Assembly (NCBI GenBank): GCA_029962745.1
Contig: CM057153.1
Span: 10,136,845 to 10,200,844 of the forward strand
DNA from: Echinometra lucunter
Taxonomy: Eukaryota; Echinodermata; Echinoidea; Camarodonta; Echinometridae
Direction of reading: 5' to 3'
DNA: 64,000 nucleotides
The notes under the pieces were generated by a model. The model was given only the letters and a program-made list of their open reading frames with translations, was not told the DNA's origin and did not search any database. Below, in pieces: positions 1 to 12,488 of this stretch (positions are counted from its first letter, which is position 1; each line of letters starts with the position of its first letter). Position numbers and translations under genes: made by a program.

Positions 1-180
1 TAGTTGGTATACTACCAAATAGATTAGGCCCTAGGCACATCTTTTGGTAGCCGGACATTATCTTAGTGGACTTGGTGGGAAGGGCGAGATCTCATGTGAT
101 AATCAGTCTCTGGCAGCCCATGACTGAAGCGTTGCCCCTTGCCAAGGACTGCCGTCCTGGATCCCGCAGAGCACACTCTC

Positions 181-276
181 TCACTGGAAGATGACCTCGG
201 GGTTGGCGAAGGGTTCACATTCCGATGGGTACATGCAGGGTATGGAGGACTGGGAAGGACTTACTAGAGGGACCGT
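181..276 (-). CDS. Possible last coding exon of an unrecognised minus-strand gene
   Basis: On the minus strand a good acceptor (pyrimidines, then TGCAG) ends at 277. It is followed by 31 codons and a TGA at 183-181. The peptide is rich in Ser and Pro and ends ECEPFANPEVIFQ, which reads like a natural protein C-terminus. I do not recognise the family. The rest of the gene would lie to the right, possibly with its 5' end near the GC-richer block at 2.6-3.1 kb, but I could not assemble further exons. The call rests only on reading frame, splice acceptor and residue composition. Confidence 0.3.
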   Translation of the reverse strand, partial: TVPLVSPSQSSIPCMYPSECEPFANPEVIFQ

Positions 277-2600
277 CTGCATTTCAGAACAGGCCTACTG
301 CTATTCCACACACTTGTGTTGCGTGATGTAATTGTGTGTGACAGCTTCATGATGAGAGTATGTTAGGCCTGAAATATGTAAAACTGTTATATGTGAATAT
401 GCACATGTACATGTAGCAAGAAATGTGTACCAGTATAATCTCCAAAACATGCAAAGAGCTACTGCATACTGTACATAGATCATCACATGGCAATCATCCT
501 GAAATGATAAATTTAATCTTTTTTTGTTGTTGTCGGTTTGGGGCTTGTTTGTTGTTGGGTTTTGGTAGTGTTGTTGTTGTTTTTTCTGAATTACAGAAAG
601 TAACTGAAAATGCACATCTGAAAAATCTATGCCTTCATATCTCACCTAATTACACCTTTTCCCAAAAGTAGCATGATTATGTCTAAAGTATCAGTCTCGA
701 ATGATGCCTAGACCAGGGGTCAGGTTGCAAGGTACAGATTTTATCTAACTCTGTCTGTGTCACAAACAATATCATCAGCAGGACTTTTTGACATGCTTTA
801 TTCTACAAGGTTTCTGTTCCAAGATTCAAGTGCTTGGTACACAGACTTGTTGCCTCTTACTAATTAGAAAATGTTTGCCTTTAGTTCAATGTCAAAAAGT
901 CCAAGGCTGTTACGGTTCCATTTCTAAAGATTCCATAGTTCAGCAAAGTGCAACAAAAATAATGGAGTGTTAGTGTATTGCATGACTGCTCCAAAGCTGG
1001 GATGAAATGAATTACATGTATATATGCTAAGAAGTAATGTGTACTGAACTCAATTTGAACTCAATTTTAATCATACCTGTTATTTTCTAACTCTTTACCT
1101 TATAAGGAAAACAATCAAGCTTAATTCACGGGCAACTGAATTAGAAGCAAATAAGTCACCATTAATGTTTTTAACCAACATGACTCTTCTGTTGACTAGA
1201 AACCAGGGGAAAAAACATATGCGGGCTCGGGGCGAATTCGCCCCCGAAATGCCAAAAAGAGCCCTGGAAAACTAAAAAAAAGAGCCCCTGAAATTCTCAT
1301 AGGCTCCAATGTAAACTGTAATACAATGTAGAAAATTCGGGTGAGTGAGCTCAAAAAGTAGCCCTGGAAAAAAATAATTAATTTTTTCCCTGCTAGAAAC
1401 ATACAGGCTGAATGTAGTGAATGTACTATGCTACGCAGAAATAATTTCAACAAAGTCAGATGGATCAGAGAGCTCACTATTGCACAAAACCCTGATTCCT
1501 TAACTGAGTTTGGTGACTGATTTGCATGGATCACTGAAAAACAGTGGGTAGGGAAGGACATTAAACTTTCCACAATCGAAACTGAATTTCCTGTTTGACT
1601 AAGCGTGAAGGCTACTTGACTACACCTCTCTGAAAACACTATACTCACCGCTATACTAGCAAATTTGTTGTGAATAAGAAATAAATCCTTCTCCACATTG
1701 TAGAGCATTTTCCCAAATGTGCGGCATTGTGACATCATCTGTAGATCTTCTTATTATTGAAATCATCCTCTTGCTTGTTTACTCAACAGGAACTTATTGA
1801 AATTAAATAAATATGCTGGAAATCTTTAATGACACAGTTGATGATGCATAATTTGATAAAACTTGCTACTACATGTGTACATGTACTCCACAATACAAAA
1901 CTTTATATTACAATAGGCAGGCCCTATTCAATTCACATGACATTTACTCTTTACCGACTATTACTGACTATCATCCCAATCGTATATAGTAACTTTTCTC
2001 CATCACAAGTGTACTAAGGAACCTGAGGAAAGGCTACGATACCTGAGCTATATCTAGACTCTTACATGTATAGAATAATTACCAGCGTCAATGACCGCAC
2101 AAAGGATGTCAGAATTCAAAGAAAATATTACAAGAAAAAGTGTCATTTTCCCTAAGAAATTAATTAAACAGGGAGAGCTACACATGTACATGTATACAGT
2201 GTACATGAAAAACAAGCAGTAGAAATGTGCATTTTTAGGACATGTAATCATCAATCCTTACACACCTGTGTAAAATTGGTTTCATAGATAAGGCCACATG
2301 TGAAATCCCCATAACAAGAAATTTGACATCCACATCCACATTAATTTAAACCTAATCTGAATGGAATGGAATGATAAAAGTAACTTTATTAACAGAGTAA
2401 AAGTTTTGCTACATCCTGAGACTAGTGAGAGTGAGAAACTGTCATGCGTATATGAGTTAATGGACTTCCTGATGAAACATTATTTTTTGTCTTCCAATAA
2501 GATTGGCAATCTTTGACCGAGCGATTTCATGAGATGCTGCCCTTATTGCTAATCATTTCCATTCAGACTCTATAACAGAATTCTAGAATTGAAAAAAAAA
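277..2600. other. Gene-free AT-rich stretch
   Basis: No convincing exon is visible. The stretch contains 'acatgtacatgta'-type words and poly-T/GTT runs (about 515-590). A short imperfect direct repeat of 'gccctggaaaa' and 'gagcccctgaaa' words occurs at about 1235-1375. The 180-codon minus-strand frame at 1196-1738 has no domain-like composition and is treated as chance. Confidence 0.4.
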
Positions 2601-2619
2601 GTGTGAGGGGAAGGATGCA

Positions 2620-3130
2620 AGCTAACGGTAAAAATCAGCACTGTCCAAACGTGACATTGAAAACAGAATATCACACCCACAGCCAGGGGGATGCCATGAA
2701 GCCCTACTACGGCGCGGTACTCGCCACTTTCGTTCGGCAAGGCCAAGGGGCACAGGTGACAAAGCGCATGCATCCATAGATCGAATTCCGACTCCAGCTA
2801 GCTGCTCGCACTCCTCCTGTCGTACGTACACGCCCAACGCTCGCCCGCTATCATCACATTCAACATGCACTCCCTCAAATTCAGGCACCAAATTCATAAT
2901 GTACCGGTACGTGTACAAGTTTAAATCTTCTATAAAATGACCCAATAGTATGAACAGGTCGATTAAATGAACTAATTAATGTAGATTTTTCTTCTAACAT
3001 AGTCTTACCGGTGAAAATTTGGGTGAAATTTGTAAGTCCGAGTCACTCCTTCCTACATCCAAGCCCAACTGCGACGGATCGTCGAATCGAATGTGTACGC
3101 CGCTAACGTTCGAAGGTGCATGAACGCGAA
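2620..3130. promoter_or_regulatory. GC-richer, CpG-containing block; possible promoter region
   Basis: Compared with its flanks this block is visibly richer in G+C and in CpG (for example 'ggcgcggtactcgcc' near 2711 and 'gacggatcgtcgaatcgaa' near 3072). It carries splice-donor-like words on both strands: GTAAGTC at 3032 on + and GTAAGA near 3008 on -. A bidirectional promoter between a minus-strand gene ending at 181 and OLA1 would fit this position. This is inference only. Confidence 0.2.
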
Positions 3131-3798
3131 AAAGATCACTGACAGGGTATTTCCCCGATGGCCAGGTTATCACACTTTATTACCCCTCATCGCAACCCAC
3201 TCCCACTCCCAACTCCCCCATCTTGAATCTGTGGTTGAAAAACAAACGTAAGACCTATCATACATCTCTCTGGTCTGGACCTGGCATAAAAAAAGTTCAA
3301 TGATAAACATTTCGATTAATGCTTCCAAAACATGAAAACTGGAAAAGTAGGCTTACATAGTATGCAAAAGAGACCAAGAGAAATAGATTTTTTTTTAAAT
3401 TGAAGTCAACAGTTGACTACCGATCGAGCACAATTAAAACTATGAGAAGAAAATGTGCATTGAAATAATACTTCAGGATTCATGCTAAAAAGTAGTGTTT
3501 CTGACAAAATTTGCACTCAGGGATCCATTAATAATGAAAATTGTAACAGTGTAGAATTGAACTGAGGCTTATATTCAAAGCAGAAATTGATTAACAAGTT
3601 CATGATGAGACATCAAATCATCTAATATCTTTGGACTTGATGAACTGCCCTCAGACAATCATTTCTCACTGAGCAAATTTTCCAGAAATTGAATCGGAAA
3701 GTGTAGACTCGATCGCTGCGTATCTCACGAAGACTAGAACAAACAATATACAGGTTTAACTTACTTGCCTGAATAACATTACATACCCAGTACCCTAT

Positions 3799-3999
3799 CA
3801 GGGGCGGCGCCAGGGTATTTTGATCAGATAGGGGGAGCAAGATGACTGAAAAAATAGGGGTACTGTAGTTGCATGACCTAGCCCTCCCTTTCCTTCTTTC
3901 TTCTTCCTCCTCTCAGTTTTTTCTTCCTTTTCTCCTCTTTTTTTTTCACTTGCAAATAGGACAGTCGTCCCCTGCCCCCCCCCCTGTAGCACCCCCCTG
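3799..3999. mobile_element. hAT-like non-autonomous element (201 bp)
   Basis: The element starts CAGGGGCGGCGCCAGGG and ends in CCCCCTG. It is flanked by near-identical 8-mers TACCCTAT (3791-3798) and TACCCTTA (4000-4007). CAG...CTG ends with 8-bp duplications are the hAT signature. The interior has a poly-pyrimidine run and C-runs. Relatives lie at 41443, 46684 and 63529. Confidence 0.6.
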
Positions 4000-4233
4000 T
4001 ACCCTTATGTAACATTTTAATTACAGTTGACAAATATGAGTGAAGCAGGTAAGCAGGTTGCTTAATTGTTTTCCCCACTCAAATCATCATCTTTGCTTTG
4101 GGATGATATCTAGTGCACAAGTATATTATTCTCAACTTCCAGCTCATAACGTTATTTGCAATGGGCCTATATCCAACTGGTTATGATATTCAATGCTCAT
4201 CAGCTCTCTGAGGATTACAAAAATGGTATATGA

Positions 4234-4449
4234 TCAATTCATTGTAAGATGGTGATGAAGATATTCATACCCACATAGACTGGGAGAAGCAAAATTGAAT
4301 AAATATATAGATTTAGTAATAATATTCAGTTTTTCAGATATACATAGGGTAATTTCAATTGTAAGGAAAAAATCAAATTGTGTTGTTATCAGATAACATT
4401 GGCTAAAAATCAAACAAATAGCACCCCCCCCCCCCCGACTTGAAAGCAT
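4234..4449. other. Gene-free stretch with a poly-C run
   Basis: There is AT-rich sequence and a C-run at about 4423-4437. No coding signal is seen. Confidence 0.3.
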
Positions 4450-4589
4450 GTAGGCCTATATAGTTTCATTATGAAATTCTCAGTAGATCCCCATCCGCCT
4501 AGATTCTACAAAGTTTATTTTATTTATGTACTTTCAAAGTTCAAACTATTTTCACATTTTTACTCATGACAATGTGTCCTCCATCCCGT

Positions 4590-4921
4590 CCCCAGGGGAT
4601 ATGTCTCAATGAGGTCTTAACATCATCCGCGTAAATCACTTTCTGAAAACGGAGATTAAAGAAGGACTGAAGTAGGAGTGATTTTAATACCCTAAACAGA
4701 GAAATTATGTAGCACATCGCCGATTTTTATCCCCTTAACCGAAATTTTATGCAAGGATTGCATCATAATCTCCTAATTCAATCTCCTTTTCCCATATTTT
4801 TCTGATTTTGATACCCTGGATCCCCGTTTTCCCCGCATGGTGCTGAAAAACAACCTCTTTTCTACGTTTTTGTTTACGCGGATGATGTTACAGGCCTCAA
4901 TGAGATGTATCCCCCCGGGAT
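4590..4921. mobile_element. Foldback/TIR element
   Basis: The arm at about 4596-4645 (ggggatatgtctcaatgagg, then catcatccgcgtaaa) recurs inverted at about 4873-4920 (tttacgcggatgatgtta, then tcaatgagatgtatcccc). The interior contains 'taccctaaac' and 'tgaaaaacaacc' words that recur in the element at 37.77-38.12 kb, so the two are one family. Confidence 0.65.
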
Positions 4922-5339
4922 CCCGTCTTAGTAAATTTTTTTCTTGTTTAATCTTTTATTTTTTATTTTTTAAAATATTTTTTAACCATTCACTTTTACT
5001 CCTCTTAATTGTAGGCTTTTCTTTGTGCTTGATAGCTGGAGCTCTTTGGCTTGACTTGTAAACCTGTCTGAGTTTGAGCCTAATACTGGCTTCCCTTATC
5101 TTGGTTATTTTTTATATCAGGAAAGAAACCATGTCTATGACATGTGAACCATAAAAGTAGACGATATTTTTCTCTTGAAACCGATTCAAGTGAAAAAAAG
5201 AGAACGGGACAAGAAAGAAAGATAAGAAACAAAGAAAGAAATCAAAGAAACTGACAAAATGTTTGAAAAGTGCCACGCCCATTTCGATATCATTCTTTAC
5301 CAAAAATGGACAAGAAACTCCTGGCATGAGAGTCTAATT

Positions 5340-5533
5340 GTGAATATCATTGCCACGCGTGTTGAAATCAATGTTCCAACCCTTTCCAACCGATCCGAAG
5401 CCGGAGAAATTGTCAAAAAATAGAGGTATTGCAAGTACGCAAGTATATAATTTAGCTCATTCACATTTTCAGTACTATTTTGAAACTTTCTTCGTAGTAA
5501 GAGAGTGCTTAGTAGATCAACAGCTGACGTTTG
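5340..5533 (+). other. Candidate 5' UTR exon/TSS region for OLA1
   Basis: OLA1's ATG exon is preceded by an acceptor, so a non-coding first exon is needed upstream. A strong donor (TTG|GTGAGTAA) sits at 5534, downstream of a relatively CpG-bearing stretch (cacgcgtg, ccgatccgaagccgg). It is the best-looking donor between the GC-richer block and 7290, but nothing proves transcription. Confidence 0.2.
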
Positions 5534-5924
5534 GTGAGTAACTTGTTAGCATATATTGGTTGAATACACAAGGTGTAACGTGTGGGACTGACGTGTAAAA
5601 TGCAGGTAATTGATGTCACATCTGGTTCATGTTTCTTGTATGATTTTAACTATTCTAAACTACACCTTTTGATTTATTTATAAATTCAGTGATAACAATA
5701 AGAAATATTTGCAGACTTCCCTGTGGGGACAGTGGATGAAATTGAATTTATTGAGAAAGAAAAAGAAAAGGGCGAAAAAAAAGATATGGTCAAATGAAAT
5801 TGAATCAATCTGAATCTCAAGTCAAGATAAAACTCAAAGTAGCTTCAAGCTAAAGTGCAATTGTGCTTGACTTTATGAAGTGGGCATTAATTTGGCTTGC
5901 CTGTAGTCACTATTTTTTTTTAGG

Positions 5925-6396
5925 TCACCATTGCGGAAAGAGTTCCATATGTACCCCCCGCTAAAGAAAATATTTGAAGGCTCAGAGACACCATATTCTT
6001 CACTTTTTTTCTCTTTACTCTTTGTTTACCATGCCTGACATGACTTGAACCCAGGACATCCACTTCACAAGACCGACGCACTACCTATTGCGCTAGCGAG
6101 AGATCGAGTGTAGGGTCTCATAATGATTATCAACTGGAAGGCGGGATGAGTTTAATTCCAAGGATGGCATTGCCTATACTTTTCTGACTAAATAAACCGA
6201 TGCCCATGGGAAATGCACAGTTACGGATAAGCTTTTAATTCTGACAGAATAAACCAATATTTTTATATTTATCACATTTTCCCATGTTCAGTATTTAATA
6301 TTATGATTATACATATCCATGTCATATCCTATTATCCTTATATATTTTTTCAATTTTAGCAGGGGGTGCATATGGAACTCTTGCCACCGTTGCTAT
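5925..6396. mobile_element. TIR element of about 470 bp
   Basis: Ends of about 37 bp are inverted repeats: left 'gaaagagttccatatgtacc' (about 5936-5955), right 'gggtgcatatggaactctt' (about 6364-6382), with 'accattgcgg' and 'ccaccgttgct' further out. It encloses a tRNA-like segment on the minus strand. No transposase is present. Confidence 0.6.
6035..6106 (-). repeat. tRNA-like sequence (degenerate tRNA or SINE head)
   Basis: On the minus strand, TAGCGCAATAGGTAG resembles a Pol III A box (D-arm) and GGGTTCAAGTC resembles a B box (T-arm), at tRNA-like spacing, with GGTCTTGTGAA where an anticodon arm would lie. The anticodon stem does not pair and I see no clean 7-bp acceptor stem, so this is a decayed tRNA or SINE head rather than a functional tRNA. 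It lies inside the 5925-6396 TIR element. Confidence 0.5.
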
Positions 6397-7293
6397 ATAA
6401 ATGATCATGTGAAGAAGTGAGCCCTGTACGCTTTAAGTTTAATCAAGTTATTTCATATCTCACTGATCACGAAATTTACACAAACCCTGTACGATGCCTT
6501 GCCATACCAGAATTGACCTAACATTACAGATTTCATTTTTGGAATCATGTTTTCCAACATTGGTGAGTTGATTTTTTTTTTTTTAATTGATGTTTCAGTG
6601 TTGGTATTTGGTAATAAAAAAAAAATGCCTACTTTGAGTGAATAATGGGGACTTTTGTGCAGTGGTGTTGGTAAGTGTTGCTGTGTTTGACTACATACAT
6701 GTGAGTAACTACACAAAGTATAGAAATGGTGCTGTGGGTGGAAAAGTTGACTCCTACTAAGTCATTGCAGTTGATATATGATTATGTGAGCCATTCTAAT
6801 GCAGCAGAGTAATTACTGTAGGGGAACTTTGAAGATAAATGGATAGATTCATAGAACCTCTTTTAGGATTCAAATGAGTGGGGAAGATGGACAGATGGAA
6901 TATTTTAAGAATTAGTGGGGGTTTTTTTACATGGGGGGGGGGGGGATGTATGGTTCGAGTTACTTTGCTATTCTTTACTTTTGCCCAGTCCATGTTATGA
7001 TGGTCCAGTACTTCTTTTCTTAGCACATCTATGATTTTTTCTTTGCTGGTCTTCCTCTGCATCTCTGTCCATATTAAGGGATGTTCATCATGTAAAGTTG
7101 GGAGGCAATTTTATCTCTTCTCCTGAAGCAGTGTCCAGCCAGTTTTGGTCTTCGCTGCCTTATCTTTTTGGTAGATAGCTAAATAGATCTTCTTTACTTA
7201 TTTCTGGTCTTAAAGTTAGGTATAGTCAGAATGGACATTTCCTTGAGTTTGATATTTTACAAGAAATTGTTTACTTTGTTTGTAATACTGCAG

Positions 7294-7403
7294 ATCTGAA
7301 CGATGCCTCCCAAGAAGGGAAAGGAAGCCCCACCAAAGAAGGTCTTGTTTGGACGTGTGGGAACGTCCCTCAAGATTGGCATTGTTGGTCTCCCAAATGT
7401 TGG
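7294..7403 (+). CDS. OLA1: OLA1 exon with start codon
   Basis: The acceptor is ...ATACTGCAG at 7285-7293; nine non-coding bases precede ATG 7303. It encodes residues 1-33 and two bases of Gly34. The donor is GTAAGTA at 7404, and the intron splits the P-loop inside the NVG|KS glycine codon. Confidence 0.95.
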
Positions 7404-10400
7404 GTAAGTAACAGACTTGTCTGTGTGATATTTTCTTGATGTTAATTCTGAGATCCATTAATACCTGACTATTGATTGCTTCATTCTTTAGAAAGACTAG
7501 CCAAGATGTATAAGTGGGATTAACATGTTATTCACAGCCCCAAGCCCACCTTTATCCCCCCCCCCCCCACCCCAAAAGATACACAATGAAATGCGAGTTT
7601 TGAATAGTTACTTAACCCATTCGTGACACGAATTATTTAAAGCCTAATTTGATCAGCTTTTATCCTTCAAATTGGCAACATTGTTATTGCTACATTTTTC
7701 TTATAAAACATCATGTATCTGAAATAAATATAAATTGACAAGATGTATGATGAGAAGTCAAAAAGTTGCCAATTTGCAGGGAAAAATAGTGATTGTAAAC
7801 TTTCTTTCACATTGCCAATTTAAGGATTTTAATGCTTATTTTCCTTTTAAAAATTTTCAGCATCAAACAACAAATATTGACGCAACCAAAATGGGTACAG
7901 TTTGTGTAGAATTTTTTGCTCTTTCTGCTCATGTATTTGGTATGATTTTTAGGGCTTTGTACAAAAGATATTAGGCCAAACCACAAAATGTGGACCTATG
8001 TCATGAATGGGTTAACAAAGTAAATAGATAAAGGGTAATGGTAATTTCTTGAGTTTGGATAAAAACTGATTACATTCTCATTTAATTCAACTTTCCAAGA
8101 GGAAATACATTGTAAAATTTCCTAAACTAGCAAAAATTTTCTTGCCCTGAGGAAAATTATAATGAGATGATGAAATCTTGTTATATTAAGAATCATATTG
8201 GTTATTAAGTAGGTTTTCAAAAAGTTTGAAGATTTGTACAAGTATTTGGCAATAATGTATTTCTCATCATTAACATAACTACTTGCAGGAAATCAACTTT
8301 CTTCAATGTTTTGACAAAGAGCCAGGCTGCGGCTGAGAATTTCCCTTTCTGCACGATTGGTAAGTAATTGTTGGAATTCTGGGCTGCGTTTCACGAAACC
8401 GTCATAAGTCTAACTTCTCGGACATCCCATAGAAACGCGTGTTGTAGAATTAACACGCGTTTCAATGGGATGTCGATGAACTTAGACTTATGACGGTTTC
8501 GTGAAACGCAGCCCTGAACGTAATAGAGCACCGAAGCGATGACGTCACAAAAAAATTATTTAGAATTTCAGAATTTCAGATACCATGTCTCGATGGAGCA
8601 TGATGAAAAACATCCACAGCCCAGATTTTATGGGGATCGGCTCATGGGGACCCACTATGAGGCCACATGAATACCTACCTAGCCCTATTCATGTGGCCAT
8701 ACCTTGGGCTACTGTGAACCGATTCACGTCAAATTTGGTGTGTGGAGGTTTTTCATCATGCTCTGCCGGAATATAGTCATGAAAATGCTCAAATGCAAAA
8801 AACAAAATTTGATGACGTCACACTTCGGTACTCTTTTGGTACCCTGTGTCTTTACTTGGTGATGTAAAAGAATCAAGTACGGGTGGTGTTTCACAAAGAC
8901 TAAGATTGACTAAAATCGCACTTAACTATGGCTGGCCATTCATGCCACTGTTTTCTTTCACCATGGATCTCTCAAAGGATTTGCAAATCATGGTCACAAA
9001 TCTGCAGAATTTACAATTTTTTTATAGTTCACTGATGAAAAAAACAAAAAAAGTTGATATCTGCAAATATGTGACCATGATTTGCTCATCCCTTGAGAGA
9101 CCGATGGTGAAAGCAAACAGTGGCATGAATGGCTTGCCATAGTTAAGAGTGATTTGAGTCAATCTTAGTCTTTGTGAAACACCCCCAGGTATTCATTTTA
9201 TTAGCAAACTCTGCAAGGAAATAATTTCTTATCAATTTCAGTTCAAATTTATTAGTCATCAAGGAAAAAAAGAAGAGAAAATAACAACAAAATTGTTATT
9301 TTATAGAATTCTTTTTAAAAGGAACTACTTTCTAAACCAATTTTTGCAAGGAAATTTGCTATTTTATTAGATACCTGCCTAAAAGAGGTAAAGAACAGTT
9401 AATATGTATGCAGATGATGTTAAATGAAGGGGGATATGAAACAATGGTCATTTTAGGATATTGATTACTGGATAATGGATATTCTTTTAGGGGACTGCCA
9501 TCAAGAAAAAATAAGAGAAAACAACAACAACAACAAAATTGTTATTTTATGTTGTTTTTATAAGGAATTTTACTTTTTGTTAGTTTCAAGGATTTACAAT
9601 TAAAAAATAGTCGAATTCATCACATATTTTACATATAAACACATGCCATTACATTATCGTGGAAAGAAGAATGTGAGCTTTCACAGTATTCATCAAATCA
9701 AACAAATCAAGTTTGATCAAAGTCTGAAATATGGTGCAAGTTTTCATGTTATGCAAATTAAATTTGAAATTGGATGATCTTTTAAACACTTTCTATTTTT
9801 TTTTTGTCTTTCTCTCTCTCTTTCTTCCTATTGTGGATTTCCTGCTGGATGTCATCGATAGACCCCAATGAAAATAAGTATAATTTATTTTTTTGAATGA
9901 AATATTGCTCAAAGAGATTGCTTATGAAGAATACATGTACTTATCAGATATGAGAGACAAGGAAAATTATAGTAGTCTTTGATTATTTCTTTCCATGGAA
10001 ACTTTATTGAAAATAGGTGAACGTAAAGCTGTTACAGGTACATGTTGTTGAACGTTATATGTAGAATATTGAATTGATATGTTGATTATTGAACTCATGT
10101 TATGACAAACAGAAGTATCTGATAGTATTTATGACAACAATATTGATTTATGGAGAAGGGGGAAAAAAAAGCTGTTTCTGGAATCATTGTTTATTCAACC
10201 TTATGAATAAAACAAAATGTGATAGAATACATAAATCCAATTTAGAAAAATAGAAAGAGAAGTTAAATATCCACTCTCTGTGCAAGATTTTTACTTGTAT
10301 GGAAATTACTAATTATATATATTGGACACATGTATTGTTTTCATGTTGATATTATCTTTTTCACCAAAGATATAAACAAACCTAAAAGTGTCTTTAAAGG

Positions 10401-12452
10401 ATATCTACTATTTTGGTCTAATAGGTTGTACTCTTTGTTTGTTTGTTTTGCTTAGATACGTAGGGTACCTGTCCCAGATGACCGGTTTGACTTTCTCTGC
10501 GAGTATCACAAGCCCGCAAGGTGAACCATGAGAATCATATTTTTCATAATGTACAGCATGTCCCCCCCCCAAAAAAAAAAAAAATACGACTGACCTTTTT
10601 GTATCCATTATGGAAGAAATCAATTCTTATTATGGAAGGTCATTCTAAACTGGGTTCCAAAAGAAACATCACTTTTTCAGAGCAACACTCACTAAAACCT
10701 ACTGCATCGAAATTAATCATACATGTATTTAGACACAGATAAGCTACAATTCTCCTTATGATGCACATCTGAAAATTTTAAAGATCAGTTTTGCCATAAA
10801 GGAGAAATATCTGATGAAATTGCTAAAGGTCAGTTTTTAAAAATCACAGAAACTTCTCGCTGAGAACCTCCACGAAAGGCCACCTATTCAGAACATTTCA
10901 ATTCATTCAATTTCAAAGGTAAGTTATTGTCAATGCTGTACTGCCCATTGTTCACTATGAGCTTCGTGCCTAGGAGGCAAACAGTTTTGTGATTTTGACA
11001 ATTTACACCCTGTAACTCTAGCGATTTCACTTTATTTTATTCTTACTCATCAAAATGTAAGCATTTTTAGACATGCTTGGTAAGAAGTATTTTAGCTAAT
11101 CTGCTAATCTATGCCCACTTATGATTCATTTTAATGTTTTGGATTTTAATGTATGTCCCTCTGAAAAGTGATAAGTTTCTTTTGGCACACAGTTTAGATG
11201 ATGGAAGAATGACTATTTCTCTGCCAGTCATTGAAGGCCTCGTCCGATTCGGTGTAGTAGTCACAGAGAAATGGAGGTTTTTGTACTAGATGTCACAAGT
11301 CCCTCCTGTCCAAGTTTGAACAAAAGGGAGACTGAAATCACTATGGACAAAATCACACTTCTTTTGAATGGTTTACATAGGAAATTACTGTTCTGTTTTT
11401 ATTTGTGCTATGGTTGTGATGACAATGGCCTGTTCATCATCATCATCATTCTTGATGCTGTTGTTGTTGTTGTTCTTGTTGTTGCTGCATATAAAGGGAA
11501 TATATGGATGTTGGTCATTTGTAAGTGCAAATAGAGTGATTAAACAAAATTATGAGACTATTTAATCAATTCCTTGTCTCGATCTTTTAACAGAGTTATT
11601 ATTTACATGATCTGGAACAATCTTTGTTAAACGTAGTAGACATGAATTTGAATAGTAAACATGTCTACTGTGAACAAAATATTTACATTTTGTGGATGCT
11701 GAAGCCATCCAATTGATAAAAGATAGAGTTAAGTGACCAGTGACATACTTTATTAAACTTCCTAATCTTCTGTGACTACTGAACTACAGCCTGAATAATT
11801 GTAACTATTATGAATAATACACCACAGCAATAAAAATTATGCAAATGAAAACAAAACAGCGGTGTCCTTTGTAAACCATTCAGAAGAATAGTGGAATTGT
11901 CCATTGTGCTTTAAAGTCGCTCACTCGTGGGCTTTCATGGCGAATTTGACACCAAGGGTGCTTACCCAATAACAGGTGTTGTCCATCACTATGAGTTTTA
12001 TAACCAACAGACCTTATGTAATGCTCTGTATATTCCACCCTTTGCCCCATATGGCAAAGTCATTATCTCACTTTCCCTGGCCCGAGAATGCCCGAAGCAG
12101 GCCGAGAAATGTTTATGGTGGGACAGCTTGTTATGCTGTGCTCCAGAAATGTTGCTCTATTACAGGTATTTCCAGTGCTTTTCACGAAGTCTGGTGTCAG
12201 CAAATTATGATCCATTCCCCATGAAAGTCCACGACAGAATGTATTTGAGTCTTCCATCCATCCATCCAAACTAAGAAGGGAGGGACTTATGACATTTGTT
12301 TCAAAAGTCCCTATTAGTATTTCTTTGTGACTACTGGACCAAATTGGATAGGGTATTCACTGACTGGTAGAGAAGTAGTTATAGTTTCATAATCTACAAT
12401 GACTTTTCATGGTGCAAAATTCTTTCATAATCAATACTTATAGGCTGATAGT

Positions 12453-12488
<36 letters not shown>

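Noticed and set aside
1196..1738. 180-codon minus-strand frame
   Set aside because: No domain-like pattern, and the stretch includes short degenerate repeats; AT-rich flanks make a chance frame plausible.
7735..7974. 79-codon frame also seen near 30414-30638
   Set aside because: Repeated because both lie in the TTAA-flanked MITE family; no codon constraint is evident between copies.
10451..10463. Alternative OLA1 exon 4 acceptor at CTTAG (10455)
   Set aside because: It breaks the reading frame with the 16-nt microexon, whereas ATACGTAG at 10463 restores the conserved VPVPD segment.
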